NCBI RefSeq assembly: GCF_042850985.1
Contig: NZ_AP031415.1
Span: 1,054,001 to 1,118,000 of the forward strand
Direction: 5' to 3'
Length of the DNA: 64,000 bases
Source of the DNA: Allocoprobacillus sp002160865
GTDB taxonomy: Bacteria; Bacillota_I; Bacilli_A; Erysipelotrichales; Coprobacillaceae
The notes under the pieces were generated by a model. That model searched no databases and had not been told where the DNA came from. It saw only the letters and a program-made list of their open reading frames with translations. Below are positions 42,830 through 51,923 of this stretch, piece by piece (within the stretch, counting starts at the first letter, position 1; each line of letters starts with the position of its first letter). Position numbers and translations under genes: made by a program.

Positions 42830-44167
42830 ATGGAAAAAATAAAAGAACGTTTATCCTTTTTTAAAAAATTATCTCTTGTCCAGCAACTGATTGTTGTTTT
42901 GTGTGCGATGGCTATATTGATGGTTGCTGTGATGATGCCAGTTGTTGATTATAACTTATCTTCGATTGTCGATAAACAAATGTATGAACGTTTAACTATA
43001 TCACAGACTTCAATTATTTATAGTAATATTATTCCTTATAAACAAGAAAAAGAAGTTTATCATATTATTTATGAAAGTGATGAAAATACATTTACAGAAA
43101 CAAATATTAGTAGTCATCAAGTTGTTTATAATTTTTATTCTTATCTTTTTAAAGAAGATTTGTTTAAGGCTGTTCAAACCCATCAAAGCGTCATTAAAAA
43201 TAAAGGACAATATAATGGTAATACGTATTATTATATGATTACGCATATTAATGATACATCTCAATATTTGATTTCATTAGTGGATAGCGAATATTCTTTA
43301 TCATTAGTCACATCTTTACGTAATCAGATTATTTATATTCAATATGGTTTCTTTATTGTTTTGGCACTGGTTATGATTTTGTGGGTTTTATCATTGATTA
43401 GTCCACTTAAAAAGATTAAAAATTATATTGATAATATCAAAGATCATAAAGAGAGTGAATTGAATATTCAACGTGAAGATGAGATTGGTATTGTGTTTAA
43501 AGCATTGGTTGCGATGAAAGATGATCTGGATAAACAGGAAAGTATTAAAGAAGAAATGATACATAATATTTCTCATGATTTAAAAACACCGATTGCTTTG
43601 ATTCAAACATATGCTCAAAGTATTAAAGATGATGTCTATCCTTATGGTGACAAAGATAGTTCGATTGATGTCATATTGGAAAATGCTGATCGTTTAGAAC
43701 ATAAAGTCAAATCATTTTTGTATCTCAATCGTTTAGATTACTTACAGGGTGAAGATAATCAACTGGAAACTTTTGCGATTAAAGAATTAATAGAAAAGAT
43801 TGTTTTACAGATGGATTTATTAAAGCCGGAGATAAGACTGGAAACAGAACTGGAAGATGTGACTTTTGTTGGTGATGAGGAACATTGGCGTGTAGCCATT
43901 GAAAATATTATTGAGAATGCTTCACGTTATGCGAAAACATTGATTAAGATTACTTTAAAGGAAGATTATTTGGAAATCTATAACGATGGAGAAGCGATTG
44001 ATGAAGCCACTTTACCTTATTTATTTGATCCTTATGTCAAAGGCGTGAAAGGACAGTTTGGTTTAGGATTGTCCATTGTCAGCAAGATTGCTTCGATGTT
44101 TGGTTATAATGTTTCAGCTGTGAATCAAGAAGTAGGAGTTTGTTTTATTTTTCAAAAGGCAAAATAA
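42830..44167 (+). CDS. Sensor histidine kinase
   Basis: The 445-residue kinase has two membrane helices (about 17-40 and 168-192) around an extracellular sensor of about 130 residues, a HAMP-like linker, the H-box HNISHDLKTPIA, the N-box IENASRYA and a GLGLSIVSK glycine box. All catalytic motifs are intact, unlike the AgrC-like protein at 19248-20495. It works with the response regulator directly upstream. Confidence 0.92.
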   Translation: MEKIKERLSFFKKLSLVQQLIVVLCAMAILMVAVMMPVVDYNLSSIVDKQMYERLTISQTSIIYSNIIPYKQEKEVYHIIYESDENTFTETNISSHQVVYNFYSYLFKEDLFKAVQTHQSVIKNKGQYNGNTYYYMITHINDTSQYLISLVDSEYSLSLVTSLRNQIIYIQYGFFIVLALVMILWVLSLISPLKKIKNYIDNIKDHKESELNIQREDEIGIVFKALVAMKDDLDKQESIKEEMIHNISHDLKTPIALIQTYAQSIKDDVYPYGDKDSSIDVILENADRLEHKVKSFLYLNRLDYLQGEDNQLETFAIKELIEKIVLQMDLLKPEIRLETELEDVTFVGDEEHWRVAIENIIENASRYAKTLIKITLKEDYLEIYNDGEAIDEATLPYLFDPYVKGVKGQFGLGLSIVSKIASMFGYNVSAVNQEVGVCFIFQKAK

Positions 44168-44194
44168 AAGCAGGTCGATTGACCTGCTTTTATT
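44163..44194. terminator. Bidirectional terminator between the kinase and SPFH genes
   Basis: AATAAAAGCAGGTC pairs perfectly with GACCTGCTTTTATT around GATT, serving both convergent genes. Confidence 0.9.
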
Positions 44195-45104
44195 GCTTTT
44201 TAGGATCTTTTACAATTTCAGCAATTGATGTTACAGCTCCTGCCATTCCTTGTAAATCAGTTGGAATAATAATCTTTGTTGATTCACCTTTTGCTAAGTT
44301 TTCTAATGCTTTAAATCCTTCTAATGTAATATATGCCTGTTGAGGTTGAGAACTATTAATATATTCAATACCTTTTGCCTGTGCTTCATAAACAAGTCTT
44401 AAGGCTTCAGCTTCCCCTTCAGCACGTGCAATTTGTGCTTCTTTTTCAGCTGTTGCTTCAAGAATCATAGATTCCTTTTTACCTTCAGCAGTCAAGATAG
44501 CCGCTGTCTTTTTACCTTCAGCCTGTAAGATAGCTTCACGTCTTTCACGTTCAGCACGCATTTGTTTTTCCATAGCTTCTTGAATATCACGTGGTGGAAT
44601 GATGTTTTTCACTTCAACACGATGAATTTTAATACCCCAAGGATCAGTCGCTTCATCTAAGATAGAACGCATTCTTGAATTAATGATATCTCTTGAAGTT
44701 AATGTTTCATCAAGTTCTAGATCACCAATAATATTACGTAAAGTTGTAGCAGTCAGTGTTTCAATAGCATTTAATGGTCTGACAACACCATAAGTAAATA
44801 GTTTAGGATCAGTAATTTGAAAATAGACAACAGTATCAATTTGCATTGTGACATTGTCTTTTGTAATAACAGGTTGTGGTGCAAAATCCAGAACCTGTTC
44901 TTTTAAAGACACTTTATTAGCAATACGATCTAATAATGGAATCATAATATGCAATCCTACTGTACAAGTACGATTATAAGCCCCAATTCTTTCTACAACG
45001 TAAGCATAAGATTGAGGTATGATACGAATTGTTTTGGCAATAATTACAACAATCAATATTAATAGTAAAATAATCCATAAATAATTAAAAATACTATCTA
45101 ACAT
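44190..45104 (-). CDS. SPFH/stomatin-family membrane protein
   Basis: The 304-residue protein has one N-terminal membrane helix, an SPFH domain (RIIPQSYAYVVERIGAY through HRVEVKNIIPPRDIQ) and a long Ala/Glu-rich coiled coil (about 190-240). It is of the QmcA/paraslipin type that forms membrane microdomain scaffolds. It is co-transcribed with the NfeD-like gene just upstream, with which it overlaps by 7 bases; such pairs are conserved. Confidence 0.9.
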   Translation of the reverse strand: MLDSIFNYLWIILLLILIVVIIAKTIRIIPQSYAYVVERIGAYNRTCTVGLHIMIPLLDRIANKVSLKEQVLDFAPQPVITKDNVTMQIDTVVYFQITDPKLFTYGVVRPLNAIETLTATTLRNIIGDLELDETLTSRDIINSRMRSILDEATDPWGIKIHRVEVKNIIPPRDIQEAMEKQMRAERERREAILQAEGKKTAAILTAEGKKESMILEATAEKEAQIARAEGEAEALRLVYEAQAKGIEYINSSQPQQAYITLEGFKALENLAKGESTKIIIPTDLQGMAGAVTSIAEIVKDPKKQ

Positions 45105-45547
45105 GAAATATCCTCTCCTTTATCTAATTTTTTCACAACGACATGAGAACCTTCAATAGACACAACTTCAGCATATTCACCTGCTGGAATTGTCACATTA
45201 TTGAGGCTTGTAGCTGCCCAAAGATTTCCCATCACTTTGACTTCACCTTTTTGATCGGCCGTGATGACTTCTGTCACAAGACAGTGTTTTCCAATTATTC
45301 TATCCAAATTTGTTTTGACTGTGTTTCCTCTTAAATATTTTTTAGCCAGAGGTCTGGTAACGAGAATACAGATGATGGAAATAGCTGCAAATACAATGAC
45401 CTGAACTACTTCATGAATGCCTAAAAAATCACAAATCAAAGCACCGATAGCCCCAATTCCAAACCAGATACTGACCAGATCAATTGTTATGGCTTCTACA
45501 ATCACTGCAATGACAAGAACAATTGTCCAAATAAGTGTTGTTGACAT
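45098..45547 (-). CDS. NfeD-family membrane protein
   Basis: The 149-residue protein has three membrane helices, with the GIGAIGALICDFLGI glycine pattern, and a C-terminal OB-like domain (GKHCLVTEVI through GEYAEVVSIEGSHVVVKKL) typical of NfeD. It partners with SPFH proteins in the membrane. The frame opens at 45556, but AAAGGAG lies 9 bases before the ATG at 45547. Confidence 0.88.
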   Translation of the reverse strand: MSTTLIWTIVLVIAVIVEAITIDLVSIWFGIGAIGALICDFLGIHEVVQVIVFAAISIICILVTRPLAKKYLRGNTVKTNLDRIIGKHCLVTEVITADQKGEVKVMGNLWAATSLNNVTIPAGEYAEVVSIEGSHVVVKKLDKGEDISC

Positions 45548-45567
45548 GGTTCGCATTCTCCTTTCAA

Positions 45568-45933
45568 TTATAATTGAATAATCATCATAGTATGAACAAT
45601 ATCATAAGTTGCCTTTAACTTATAACACTGTTGTTTTGAAAAATCTAAACCAAATTCTTCACTGAGGTCTAATACAAATGATTTGTTAGAAATTCTTCCA
45701 TAACTTTTTCCAAGTGAAATACGATGCAATTGACTCTTTGGGTAAATATTTTCATCAATTTCCTGCTTTGTTACAGGCTTAATACCAATTTGCCTTGCTT
45801 CTCTATCAATCCCTAAAAGCACATAATTGACGTCTTCAAAATGAACACATGCTGCTTTATTTAAAGTTAAGTTTGTTTCATAAATGGTAACAGTCATAGT
45901 TGCTATATCATTTGTTGACCATTCAAAGTTCAT
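45568..45933 (-). CDS. Protein of unknown function next to nfeD
   Basis: The 121-residue soluble protein has alternating beta-strand character (MTVTIYETNLTLNKAACVHF, VNYVLLGIDREARQIGIKP) and begins with a good ribosome binding site (AAGGAGGAGG). It lies 20 bases upstream of nfeD on the same strand, so it may be the first gene of that operon. No family is recognised; the strand-rich start and IGIKP motif faintly recall AbrB-like or regulatory domains. Confidence 0.65.
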   Translation of the reverse strand: MNFEWSTNDIATMTVTIYETNLTLNKAACVHFEDVNYVLLGIDREARQIGIKPVTKQEIDENIYPKSQLHRISLGKSYGRISNKSFVLDLSEEFGLDFSKQQCYKLKATYDIVHTMMIIQL

Positions 45934-46063
45934 TCATATCCTCCTCCTTAACATTATTATATTATTAAAATTATTTTTTTGCAACAAAATTAATGAAAAG
46001 TTTTTATTCGATAGTATACAATCTTTAAGGAATAGTTTATAATACAAGATGAAGGAGAAAAGA

Positions 46064-46510
46064 ATGAAAAAGAAAATATTATTTATATTATCAATGATGT
46101 TATTATGGGGATGTCAAAATGACAAAACATCCATTCAAAAAATAACATTATCTCAACCTGTCACAATGCTTTATTTTTATATTGAAACATGCTCAGAATG
46201 TCAATCATTTAAGGAAACAGCGATTCCTTATCTTGAAGAAACATTTGGTGATTCTTTGACAATTCAACAATATGATTTAGACGATGACACAACACAAGCT
46301 GTTTATGAAGATGTGATTAAGCAGTTATATCAATTTGACCAGTCCCTTTATGGGATGGGACCGATGTATGCAATAGAAGGATATTTTGCAAAAGTAGGAT
46401 ATACTTCAGGTGATGAAACATATATTGTTGACGATATTCAAAAGGCTGTTGAAGGAAAGGCTTTAAGTGATGAGTTAAGTGGATTACGTTTTTCTTATTT
46501 CAATCATTAA
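46064..46510 (+). CDS. Thioredoxin-like lipoprotein (first of two)
   Basis: The 148-residue product has a signal peptide with lipobox LLWGC and a thioredoxin-like fold with the redox motif ETCSECQSF. It would sit on the outer membrane face and handle thiols or disulfides. AAGGAG lies about 7 bases before the ATG at 46064; an ATG at 46049 overlaps it. It is followed, with a one-base overlap, by a related gene. Confidence 0.8.
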   Translation: MKKKILFILSMMLLWGCQNDKTSIQKITLSQPVTMLYFYIETCSECQSFKETAIPYLEETFGDSLTIQQYDLDDDTTQAVYEDVIKQLYQFDQSLYGMGPMYAIEGYFAKVGYTSGDETYIVDDIQKAVEGKALSDELSGLRFSYFNH

Positions 46511-46941
46511 TGAAAAAGTTATTACTTGTATTTTTTATTTTTCTCAGTGGCTGTCAAAGACATCCACAATATTATCTGTATGTTTATTATGCGAAAACAT
46601 GTCCACATTGTCGTTCATTTATACAAGTTGTGATTCCTGAATTAGAAGCAGCATATGGAAATCAAATGGATATTATTCAAATGGATATTGATGAAGAATC
46701 TTCATTAGAAGCTTATGCGAAAACATGTCATTTATTAGAAGATTATGTTGTTAATGATCAATCGGGAAGTGTTCCATTTATTGTTTTAGATGGTTATTTT
46801 GCTTTGGTTGGCTATCAAATGGGAGAAGATCAGATGTTTTTAACAATGGTTCAACAAGCTTTAGCAGGTGAAGAATTATCAGTTGGTAATCATGAAGTAT
46901 ATTTTTTTAAAGAAGGTCAGACATTTCACGAAGGAGGATGA
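46510..46941 (+). CDS. Thioredoxin-like lipoprotein (second of two)
   Basis: The 143-residue product has a short signal peptide with lipobox FLSGC and a thioredoxin-like domain with KTCPHCRSF, a classical CPHC dithiol. The C-terminal part (VPFIVLDGYFALVGYQMGE) parallels the upstream paralogue (AIEGYFAKVGYTSGDE), so the two arose by duplication. The different CxxC motifs suggest different redox roles, for example an oxidant and a reductant (inference). Confidence 0.8.
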   Translation: MKKLLLVFFIFLSGCQRHPQYYLYVYYAKTCPHCRSFIQVVIPELEAAYGNQMDIIQMDIDEESSLEAYAKTCHLLEDYVVNDQSGSVPFIVLDGYFALVGYQMGEDQMFLTMVQQALAGEELSVGNHEVYFFKEGQTFHEGG

Positions 46942-46946
46942 TTTTG

Positions 46947-47648
46947 ATGTCAACACCACATAATCAAGCACAAAAAGGAGAAATTGCAAAAACAGTCTTA
47001 ATGCCTGGAGATCCTTTACGTGCAAAATTTTTAGCAGAACATTATTTGGAAGATGTTCATCAATTTAATGCTGTGAGAAATATGTTTGGATATACAGGAT
47101 ATTATCATGGTAAACAAGTATCTATTATGGGTTCAGGGATGGGGCAGCCATCTATTGGTATTTATTCACATGAACTTTTTACACAATATGATGTAGAAGC
47201 CATTATTCGTATTGGTTCATGTGGGTCTTTACAAAAAGATGTTCATTTAAGAGATATTATTATTGTACAGGGGTCTTGTACGGATAGTAATTTTGCGCAT
47301 CAGTTTGAACTGCCTGGAACTTATTCAGCGATTAGTTCCTATGATTTATTAGAAAAAGCTGTTGAACAGGCTAAGTTGAAAAATGCGACATATCATGTTG
47401 GAAATGTGATTGCTTCAGATATTTTCTATCATGCAGATCAAGATTCTGGTAAGAAATGGGCATCTATGGGTTGTTTAGGTGTTGAAATGGAATCTTATGC
47501 TTTGTTTGCGACAGCAGCATATTTGGGAAAAAAATCTCTTACATTGCTGACTGTTTCTGATTCTTTAGTGACACAAGAAGAAACAACAGCTAAAGAAAGA
47601 GAACAAACTTTTACAACAATGATGGAAATCGCATTGGAGATTGCTTAA
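46947..47648 (+). CDS. deoD: Purine-nucleoside phosphorylase, DeoD type
   Basis: DeoD cleaves purine nucleosides with phosphate to base and ribose-1-phosphate. The 233-residue protein starts STPHNQAQKGEIAKTVLMPGDPLRA and has the VGSGMGQPSIGIYSHEL-like MGSGMGQPSIGIYS, GSCGSLQ, and GVEMESYALFATA. GGAGG lies about 10 bases before the ATG at 46947; an in-frame ATG at 46938 is too close. Its stop overlaps the HAD gene start. Confidence 0.94.
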   Translation: MSTPHNQAQKGEIAKTVLMPGDPLRAKFLAEHYLEDVHQFNAVRNMFGYTGYYHGKQVSIMGSGMGQPSIGIYSHELFTQYDVEAIIRIGSCGSLQKDVHLRDIIIVQGSCTDSNFAHQFELPGTYSAISSYDLLEKAVEQAKLKNATYHVGNVIASDIFYHADQDSGKKWASMGCLGVEMESYALFATAAYLGKKSLTLLTVSDSLVTQEETTAKEREQTFTTMMEIALEIA

Positions 47649-48250
47649 TGCTGCAGCGTGTTGCTCTGTATGATTTTGATAATACGATTGCTTCTGGTGA
47701 TTCGATTGTCCGTTTGTTAAAATATGATTTAAAAAAGCATCCCATTCATTGTTTTTGTTTCTTTAAGGTTGCTTTCTACTATGGATTATATTTACTTCAT
47801 GTGGTCAGTTTTGAAAAAGCCAAATCAGCTCTATTATTTCCTTTAGATTATATGACGGATGCACAGCTCAAGACATTCTATCAACAGGAAGTTGTCCCTA
47901 GTTATTATTCACATATAGTTAAACAAATGGAGCAGGAAAAACATCAGGGATATGTTGTGATTATATGTACAGCTTCATGTGAAGCTTATATGCAATATCA
48001 GCAATTACCTTGTGATGTTTTGTTAGGCACAAAAACAAAACATGGTACAAGTCAGATAGTTGGTTTAAACTGTAAAGGTCAAGAAAAAGTTCCACGTATC
48101 CTCAATTATTTAAAATCAAAGAACATGGAAATAGATTTTGAACATTCTATTGCTTATTCTGATTCTACATCAGATTTACCGATGTTATCGTTAGTCAAAA
48201 ATCGTAAAAAAATTGCTTTAAAAACTGGACAAGTGAGTGATTTTCAATAA
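47648..48250 (+). CDS. HAD-family phosphatase, phosphoserine phosphatase-like
   Basis: The 200-residue protein has ALYDFDNTIASGDS (motif I) near 6-19, IICTASCEAYM (motif II), and AYSDSTSDLPML (motif III), the pattern of HAD-IB phosphatases. The substrate is unknown. It is coupled to deoD by a TAATG overlap, suggesting shared expression. Confidence 0.82.
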   Translation: MLQRVALYDFDNTIASGDSIVRLLKYDLKKHPIHCFCFFKVAFYYGLYLLHVVSFEKAKSALLFPLDYMTDAQLKTFYQQEVVPSYYSHIVKQMEQEKHQGYVVIICTASCEAYMQYQQLPCDVLLGTKTKHGTSQIVGLNCKGQEKVPRILNYLKSKNMEIDFEHSIAYSDSTSDLPMLSLVKNRKKIALKTGQVSDFQ

Positions 48251-48306
48251 AAAAGACTGAACGAATAAAAAGTCATAAGGCTATTTGTTCGTTACAGTCT
48301 TTTTTT
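48249..48306. terminator. Bidirectional terminator after the HAD gene
   Basis: AAAAAAGACTGAACGAATA pairs with the complement ending ACAGTCTTTTTTT at 48306. It shares the CTGAACGAA/TTCGTTACAG core with the hairpin at 23074-23113. Confidence 0.85.
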
Positions 48307-48499
48307 ACTGATCTAAATCAGTAAATAATAACATAATATTAATAATACCAGCAATACCAACAATCATATAAATAATGGCACTTAAAAGGGCATCGCCAAA
48401 AATAGCTTCCACTAAATTAAAATTAAAGAGGCCTATGAGTCCCCAGTTGATTGCACCAATAATGGTAAAAACTAAAGCAATTTTCTGTATCATATTCAT
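48305..48499 (-). CDS. DUF378-family small membrane protein
   Basis: The 64-residue protein has two hydrophobic helices with the family pattern KIALVFTIIGAINWGLIGLF and IIYMIVGIAGIINI. DUF378 proteins are widespread in Firmicutes and of unknown function. GGAGGAT precedes the ATG. Confidence 0.85.
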   Translation of the reverse strand: MNMIQKIALVFTIIGAINWGLIGLFNFNLVEAIFGDALLSAIIYMIVGIAGIINIMLLFTDLDQ

Positions 48500-48592
48500 T
48501 TATCTATCCTCCTAATGATATTATAACCAAGACTTTCAACTTTATTCATAAAAAAATAGTCACATCATAAAATGTGATGAGGAGGAAGAATT

Positions 48593-49585
48593 ATGAATAA
48601 AAAAGTCATTTTAACAATCATCATTGTTGTTGCGGTGATTGTTGTAGGTACTGGGATATTTTTCTTTAAGTCATCATCACTTGATGATTTAATTAAAGAA
48701 GCCAGTAAGTGTCAAAGCTATCAATTGATTGGAAATATGGAAATGTTAGAAAATGATGAATTAAAATCATATCAAGTCACATCTACTTATGCACACATTG
48801 ATGAAAAACATTATTATAAGGTTGAACTTTATGATAAATCCTTAAATCAGTCACAAGTCATTGTCAGAAATGATGAAGGTGTTTTTGTTTTAACACCCTC
48901 ATTAAATCAAGCATTTCAATTTCAAAGTGAATGGCCTGATAATTCACCAAAGCCTTACATCTATCAGTCTTTAATTACATTTTTAAAAGACAATTCATCA
49001 GAAAAAGTGAAAGATGGTTATTTGGTGCAAGGGGCCATGACTTATGAAAATGATGAGCGTGTAAAAAGTCAGGAAGTTAAATTTGATAAAGATTTGAAAC
49101 CTGTTTATATTAGTGTCTTTGATCAGGATGGGGTTGAAGTGATTAAGGTAGAAGTAACTTCATTTGAAATGAATCAAGAGATGAAAAAGGATGATTTTTT
49201 ACAACAGAATATTATGAAAACGGCTAAAACACAATATCCTGATAGTGTGGCAGCTTCTTTACCACTTTATCCAGTTTCTTTGATGGGGTCTACACTGGAA
49301 AATGAAAAAGTTTCAACAATTGATGATGAAATCAATCACATCTTAAAATTTACAGGTGATAAATCTTTTACAATTATTGAAAAAACATCAAAAAATGATG
49401 ATGATTTTCAAACTGAAACCATTGATGGACATATGATTGATATGATTGATGGTGTTGCTTTTGAAAATGATCAACAGATGACATACATTTCTTCGGGAGT
49501 TGTTTGTTCACTTTATTCCAATGATTTAACAACACAAGAAAAATTAGCTGTTTTATCAAGTATGCAGTCATCACAGGTGAAATAG
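48593..49585 (+). CDS. GerS/YdcC-like LolA-fold protein
   Basis: The 330-residue protein has an N-terminal membrane anchor (about 4-25) and an extracytoplasmic region whose layout (SLDDLIKEASKCQSYQLIGNM, then strand-rich sequence) resembles the LolA-like YdcC of Bacillus and GerS of Clostridioides. Both lie directly upstream of an alanine racemase gene, as here. GerS is needed for cortex processing in germination. Sequence similarity is weak to the eye, so the assignment rests partly on synteny. It lacks an obvious lipobox Cys. Confidence 0.6.
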   Translation: MNKKVILTIIIVVAVIVVGTGIFFFKSSSLDDLIKEASKCQSYQLIGNMEMLENDELKSYQVTSTYAHIDEKHYYKVELYDKSLNQSQVIVRNDEGVFVLTPSLNQAFQFQSEWPDNSPKPYIYQSLITFLKDNSSEKVKDGYLVQGAMTYENDERVKSQEVKFDKDLKPVYISVFDQDGVEVIKVEVTSFEMNQEMKKDDFLQQNIMKTAKTQYPDSVAASLPLYPVSLMGSTLENEKVSTIDDEINHILKFTGDKSFTIIEKTSKNDDDFQTETIDGHMIDMIDGVAFENDQQMTYISSGVVCSLYSNDLTTQEKLAVLSSMQSSQVK

Positions 49586-49657
49586 GGGAAAACCCTATTT
49601 TTTCTTGAAAAAAAAGAGATGATGGATTATACTAAAGCATTGAAAAGGGGTGGAAAT

Positions 49658-50734
49658 GTGACACATTATCGTGATACTTATGCCTGTATTCATTTAGATT
49701 ATATACAAGATAATGTTGAAACATTATATCAAAAAGTTCATAAACCATTCATGGCTATCATTAAGGCTAATGCTTATGGACATGGTTATCAACAGGTTGC
49801 AAATGTTTTAAAAGATAATCCACATATTTCAATGTTTGGTGTAGCTACATTGAAAGAAGCTATTGATTTAAGAAATATTGGGATTCAACAAGATATCCTT
49901 GTTTTAGGAGCAATTCCTATTGAAGATTTGGATTTGGTTATTCGTTATGATATTACATTATCTTTGTTTTCAAAAGATTATATGGATGAAATTCAAAGAT
50001 TATATCATCACCATCAACCAGTGAAAGTGCATATTAAGATTGATACGGGAATGAATCGTATAGGTATTAAATCAAAAAAGGAATTTGAAGATATTTTATC
50101 TCATTGTCAAAATTCTATTTTTCAGGTAGATGGTGTTTTTACACATTTTGCGACAGCTGATGATCCTTTACAAAAAGAAGCTTATCATCATCAAATTGAA
50201 ATGTTCTATGATGTTATTGGAAGTCATAAATTTCGATATATTCATTGTCAAAATTCAGCTGCCATGATGTATCATCATGACGAACGCTCTAATTTAGGAC
50301 GCATTGGTATTGCGATGTATGGGATTGATCCATCAGGTGAAGAATGTGACGAATTAAAACAGGTGATGTCTTTATATACTCGTGTAGCCATGATTAAAAA
50401 AGTCAAAAAAGGTGAACGTATTGGTTATGGACATACTTATACTGCTTTAGAAGATGAATATATTGCGACATTGCCAATTGGATACGCTGATGGATTGATT
50501 CGTGCGAATCAAGGTAGACAAGTCTATATTGCAGGGCATTATTATCCAATTGTTGGAAGAATCTGTATGGATCAGATGATGGTTAAAGTTGATGAAAATG
50601 TTCATTTGCATGATCGTGTGGAAATCTTTGGTGAACATATATCTTTAGCACGTATGGCTAAGGAATTATCAACGATTCCTTATGAAATCGTTTGTTTGGT
50701 CAGTGAACGTGTTGAAAGAATTTATCAAAAGTAA
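49658..50734 (+). CDS. alr: Alanine racemase
   Basis: Alr interconverts L- and D-alanine for peptidoglycan with PLP. The 358-residue protein has the PLP lysine in FMAIIKANAYGHG near residue 33, NSAAMMYHHD, the RIGIAMYGIDPSG segment, ERIGYGHTYTA and GRICMDQMMVKV. A frame opens at ATG 49619, but the GTG at 49658 lies about 7 bases after AAGGGGTGG and gives a normal N-terminus (THYRDTYACIHLDYI). A terminator follows. Confidence 0.95.
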   Translation: MTHYRDTYACIHLDYIQDNVETLYQKVHKPFMAIIKANAYGHGYQQVANVLKDNPHISMFGVATLKEAIDLRNIGIQQDILVLGAIPIEDLDLVIRYDITLSLFSKDYMDEIQRLYHHHQPVKVHIKIDTGMNRIGIKSKKEFEDILSHCQNSIFQVDGVFTHFATADDPLQKEAYHHQIEMFYDVIGSHKFRYIHCQNSAAMMYHHDERSNLGRIGIAMYGIDPSGEECDELKQVMSLYTRVAMIKKVKKGERIGYGHTYTALEDEYIATLPIGYADGLIRANQGRQVYIAGHYYPIVGRICMDQMMVKVDENVHLHDRVEIFGEHISLARMAKELSTIPYEIVCLVSERVERIYQK

Positions 50735-50758
50735 AAAAATCCCAAGTTGGGATTTTTT
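50734..50758. terminator. Bidirectional terminator after alr
   Basis: AAAAAATCCCAA pairs with TTGGGATTTTTT over a one-base centre; flanking A and T runs serve both convergent genes. Confidence 0.82.
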
Positions 50759-51185
50759 ATTTGAAATTTTCTTTGATGAAATCATATAAAGAATAATATT
50801 GATTATAACCTTCTTTTTTAGCAGCTACCTTTCCATCTTTAATGACAAAAGTTGTAGGATAACTGACATTTGTATCAAATGTTTTTTCTACATAGTTATC
50901 AATATCTTTCATTTCAGATGTATCTAAATAATAGAAAGGTGTTGAACGATTTTTTGTTGTATAAGTTGTCATGATTTCCTGATAGCTCATCATTGTTGAG
51001 TCAGTAGAATCACCTAAAACAACAACAAAATCTTCTTGATCTTTCATCATTTGAGTTAATCGACTTTCAGATATGGTTTTATAATCTTTAAATGTTGCCT
51101 GACGGTATATAAAGAGTCCTAAGAATATCAACAGTACGAGTCCAAAGACACTGATTTCTTTAGCAAACTTTTTAATAAAATTCAT
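50757..51185 (-). CDS. Membrane-anchored thioredoxin-fold protein without CxxC
   Basis: The 142-residue protein has one N-terminal membrane helix (SVFGLVLLIFLGLFIY) and a thioredoxin-like domain (FVVVLGDSTDSTMMSYQEIM, YPTTFVIKDGKVAAKKEGY). The usual CxxC position reads STDSTMM, so no redox dithiol is present. It resembles bacteriocin-transport accessory or thioredoxin-like proteins in shape. The frame opens at 51209, but GGAGG lies before the ATG at 51185. A scaffold role is possible. Confidence 0.7.
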   Translation of the reverse strand: MNFIKKFAKEISVFGLVLLIFLGLFIYRQATFKDYKTISESRLTQMMKDQEDFVVVLGDSTDSTMMSYQEIMTTYTTKNRSTPFYYLDTSEMKDIDNYVEKTFDTNVSYPTTFVIKDGKVAAKKEGYNQYYSLYDFIKENFK

Positions 51186-51312
51186 ATTTTGATGCCTCCT
51201 AATGCACATATTCTAACAAATTTCAAGTCATATGACAATAAGAATATTGTGTGAATGTTTGGGCTTGTTTAGATGAACTGTTTCTTTTATAATAAAAATA
51301 GAGGTGGAATAC

Positions 51313-51858
51313 ATGAATGAACACGATTCAACACGTTATTTGTTTGCACAAAGTATTAAAGATTTAATGGCGAAACAATCATTAGATAAAATGACAGTCA
51401 CTGATATTGTGAAACATAGTGGCATGACAAGGCAGACTTTCTATCGTTATTTTAAAGATAAATATGATCTGGTTAACTGGTATTTTGAAAAACTGGCAGA
51501 TAAGTCATTTCGTCAGATTGGTAATTCTTCAACTTTACGGGAAGGATTAATCAAGAAATTTACTTTTTTGTTGAATGATAAAATCTTTTTTATACAGGCT
51601 TTTCAATCAAAAGATTATAATAATATTGAAAATTATGATTATCAATGTATTTTAGAGTTTTATCAAAATATCATTCGTAAAAAAATAGGACCAATTCCTG
51701 ATGACATCATGTTCTTATTAGAAATGTATTGTCATGGTTCTATTACAATGACAGTGCAATGGGCAGTATCTGGAATGAAGAAGACACCGGAAGACATGGC
51801 AGATTTATTAATTGCGGCTTTGCCACCTCAATTAGAACAACTTTTATCTGATCTTTAA
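51313..51858 (+). CDS. TetR/AcrR-family transcriptional regulator
   Basis: The 181-residue protein has a TetR helix-turn-helix (MTVTDIVKHSGMTRQTFYRY, about 28-47, then FKDKYDLVNWYFEK) and an all-helical C-terminal domain similar to the dihydroxyacetone-kinase regulator type (DhaS-like). GAGGTGG lies about 6 bases before the ATG at 51313. The target is unknown. Confidence 0.85.
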   Translation: MNEHDSTRYLFAQSIKDLMAKQSLDKMTVTDIVKHSGMTRQTFYRYFKDKYDLVNWYFEKLADKSFRQIGNSSTLREGLIKKFTFLLNDKIFFIQAFQSKDYNNIENYDYQCILEFYQNIIRKKIGPIPDDIMFLLEMYCHGSITMTVQWAVSGMKKTPEDMADLLIAALPPQLEQLLSDL

Positions 51859-51868
51859 TGAGATATTG

Positions 51869-51914
51869 AAAAAAGCTCACATCAAACAGATTGTTTGGAT
51901 GAGCTTTCTTTTTT
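51869..51914 (+). terminator. Terminator after the TetR gene
   Basis: AAAAAGCTCACATC pairs with GATGAGCTTTCTTTT, with inner pairing AACA/GTTT around GATT. Confidence 0.8.
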
Positions 51915-51923
51915 ATATGATTC

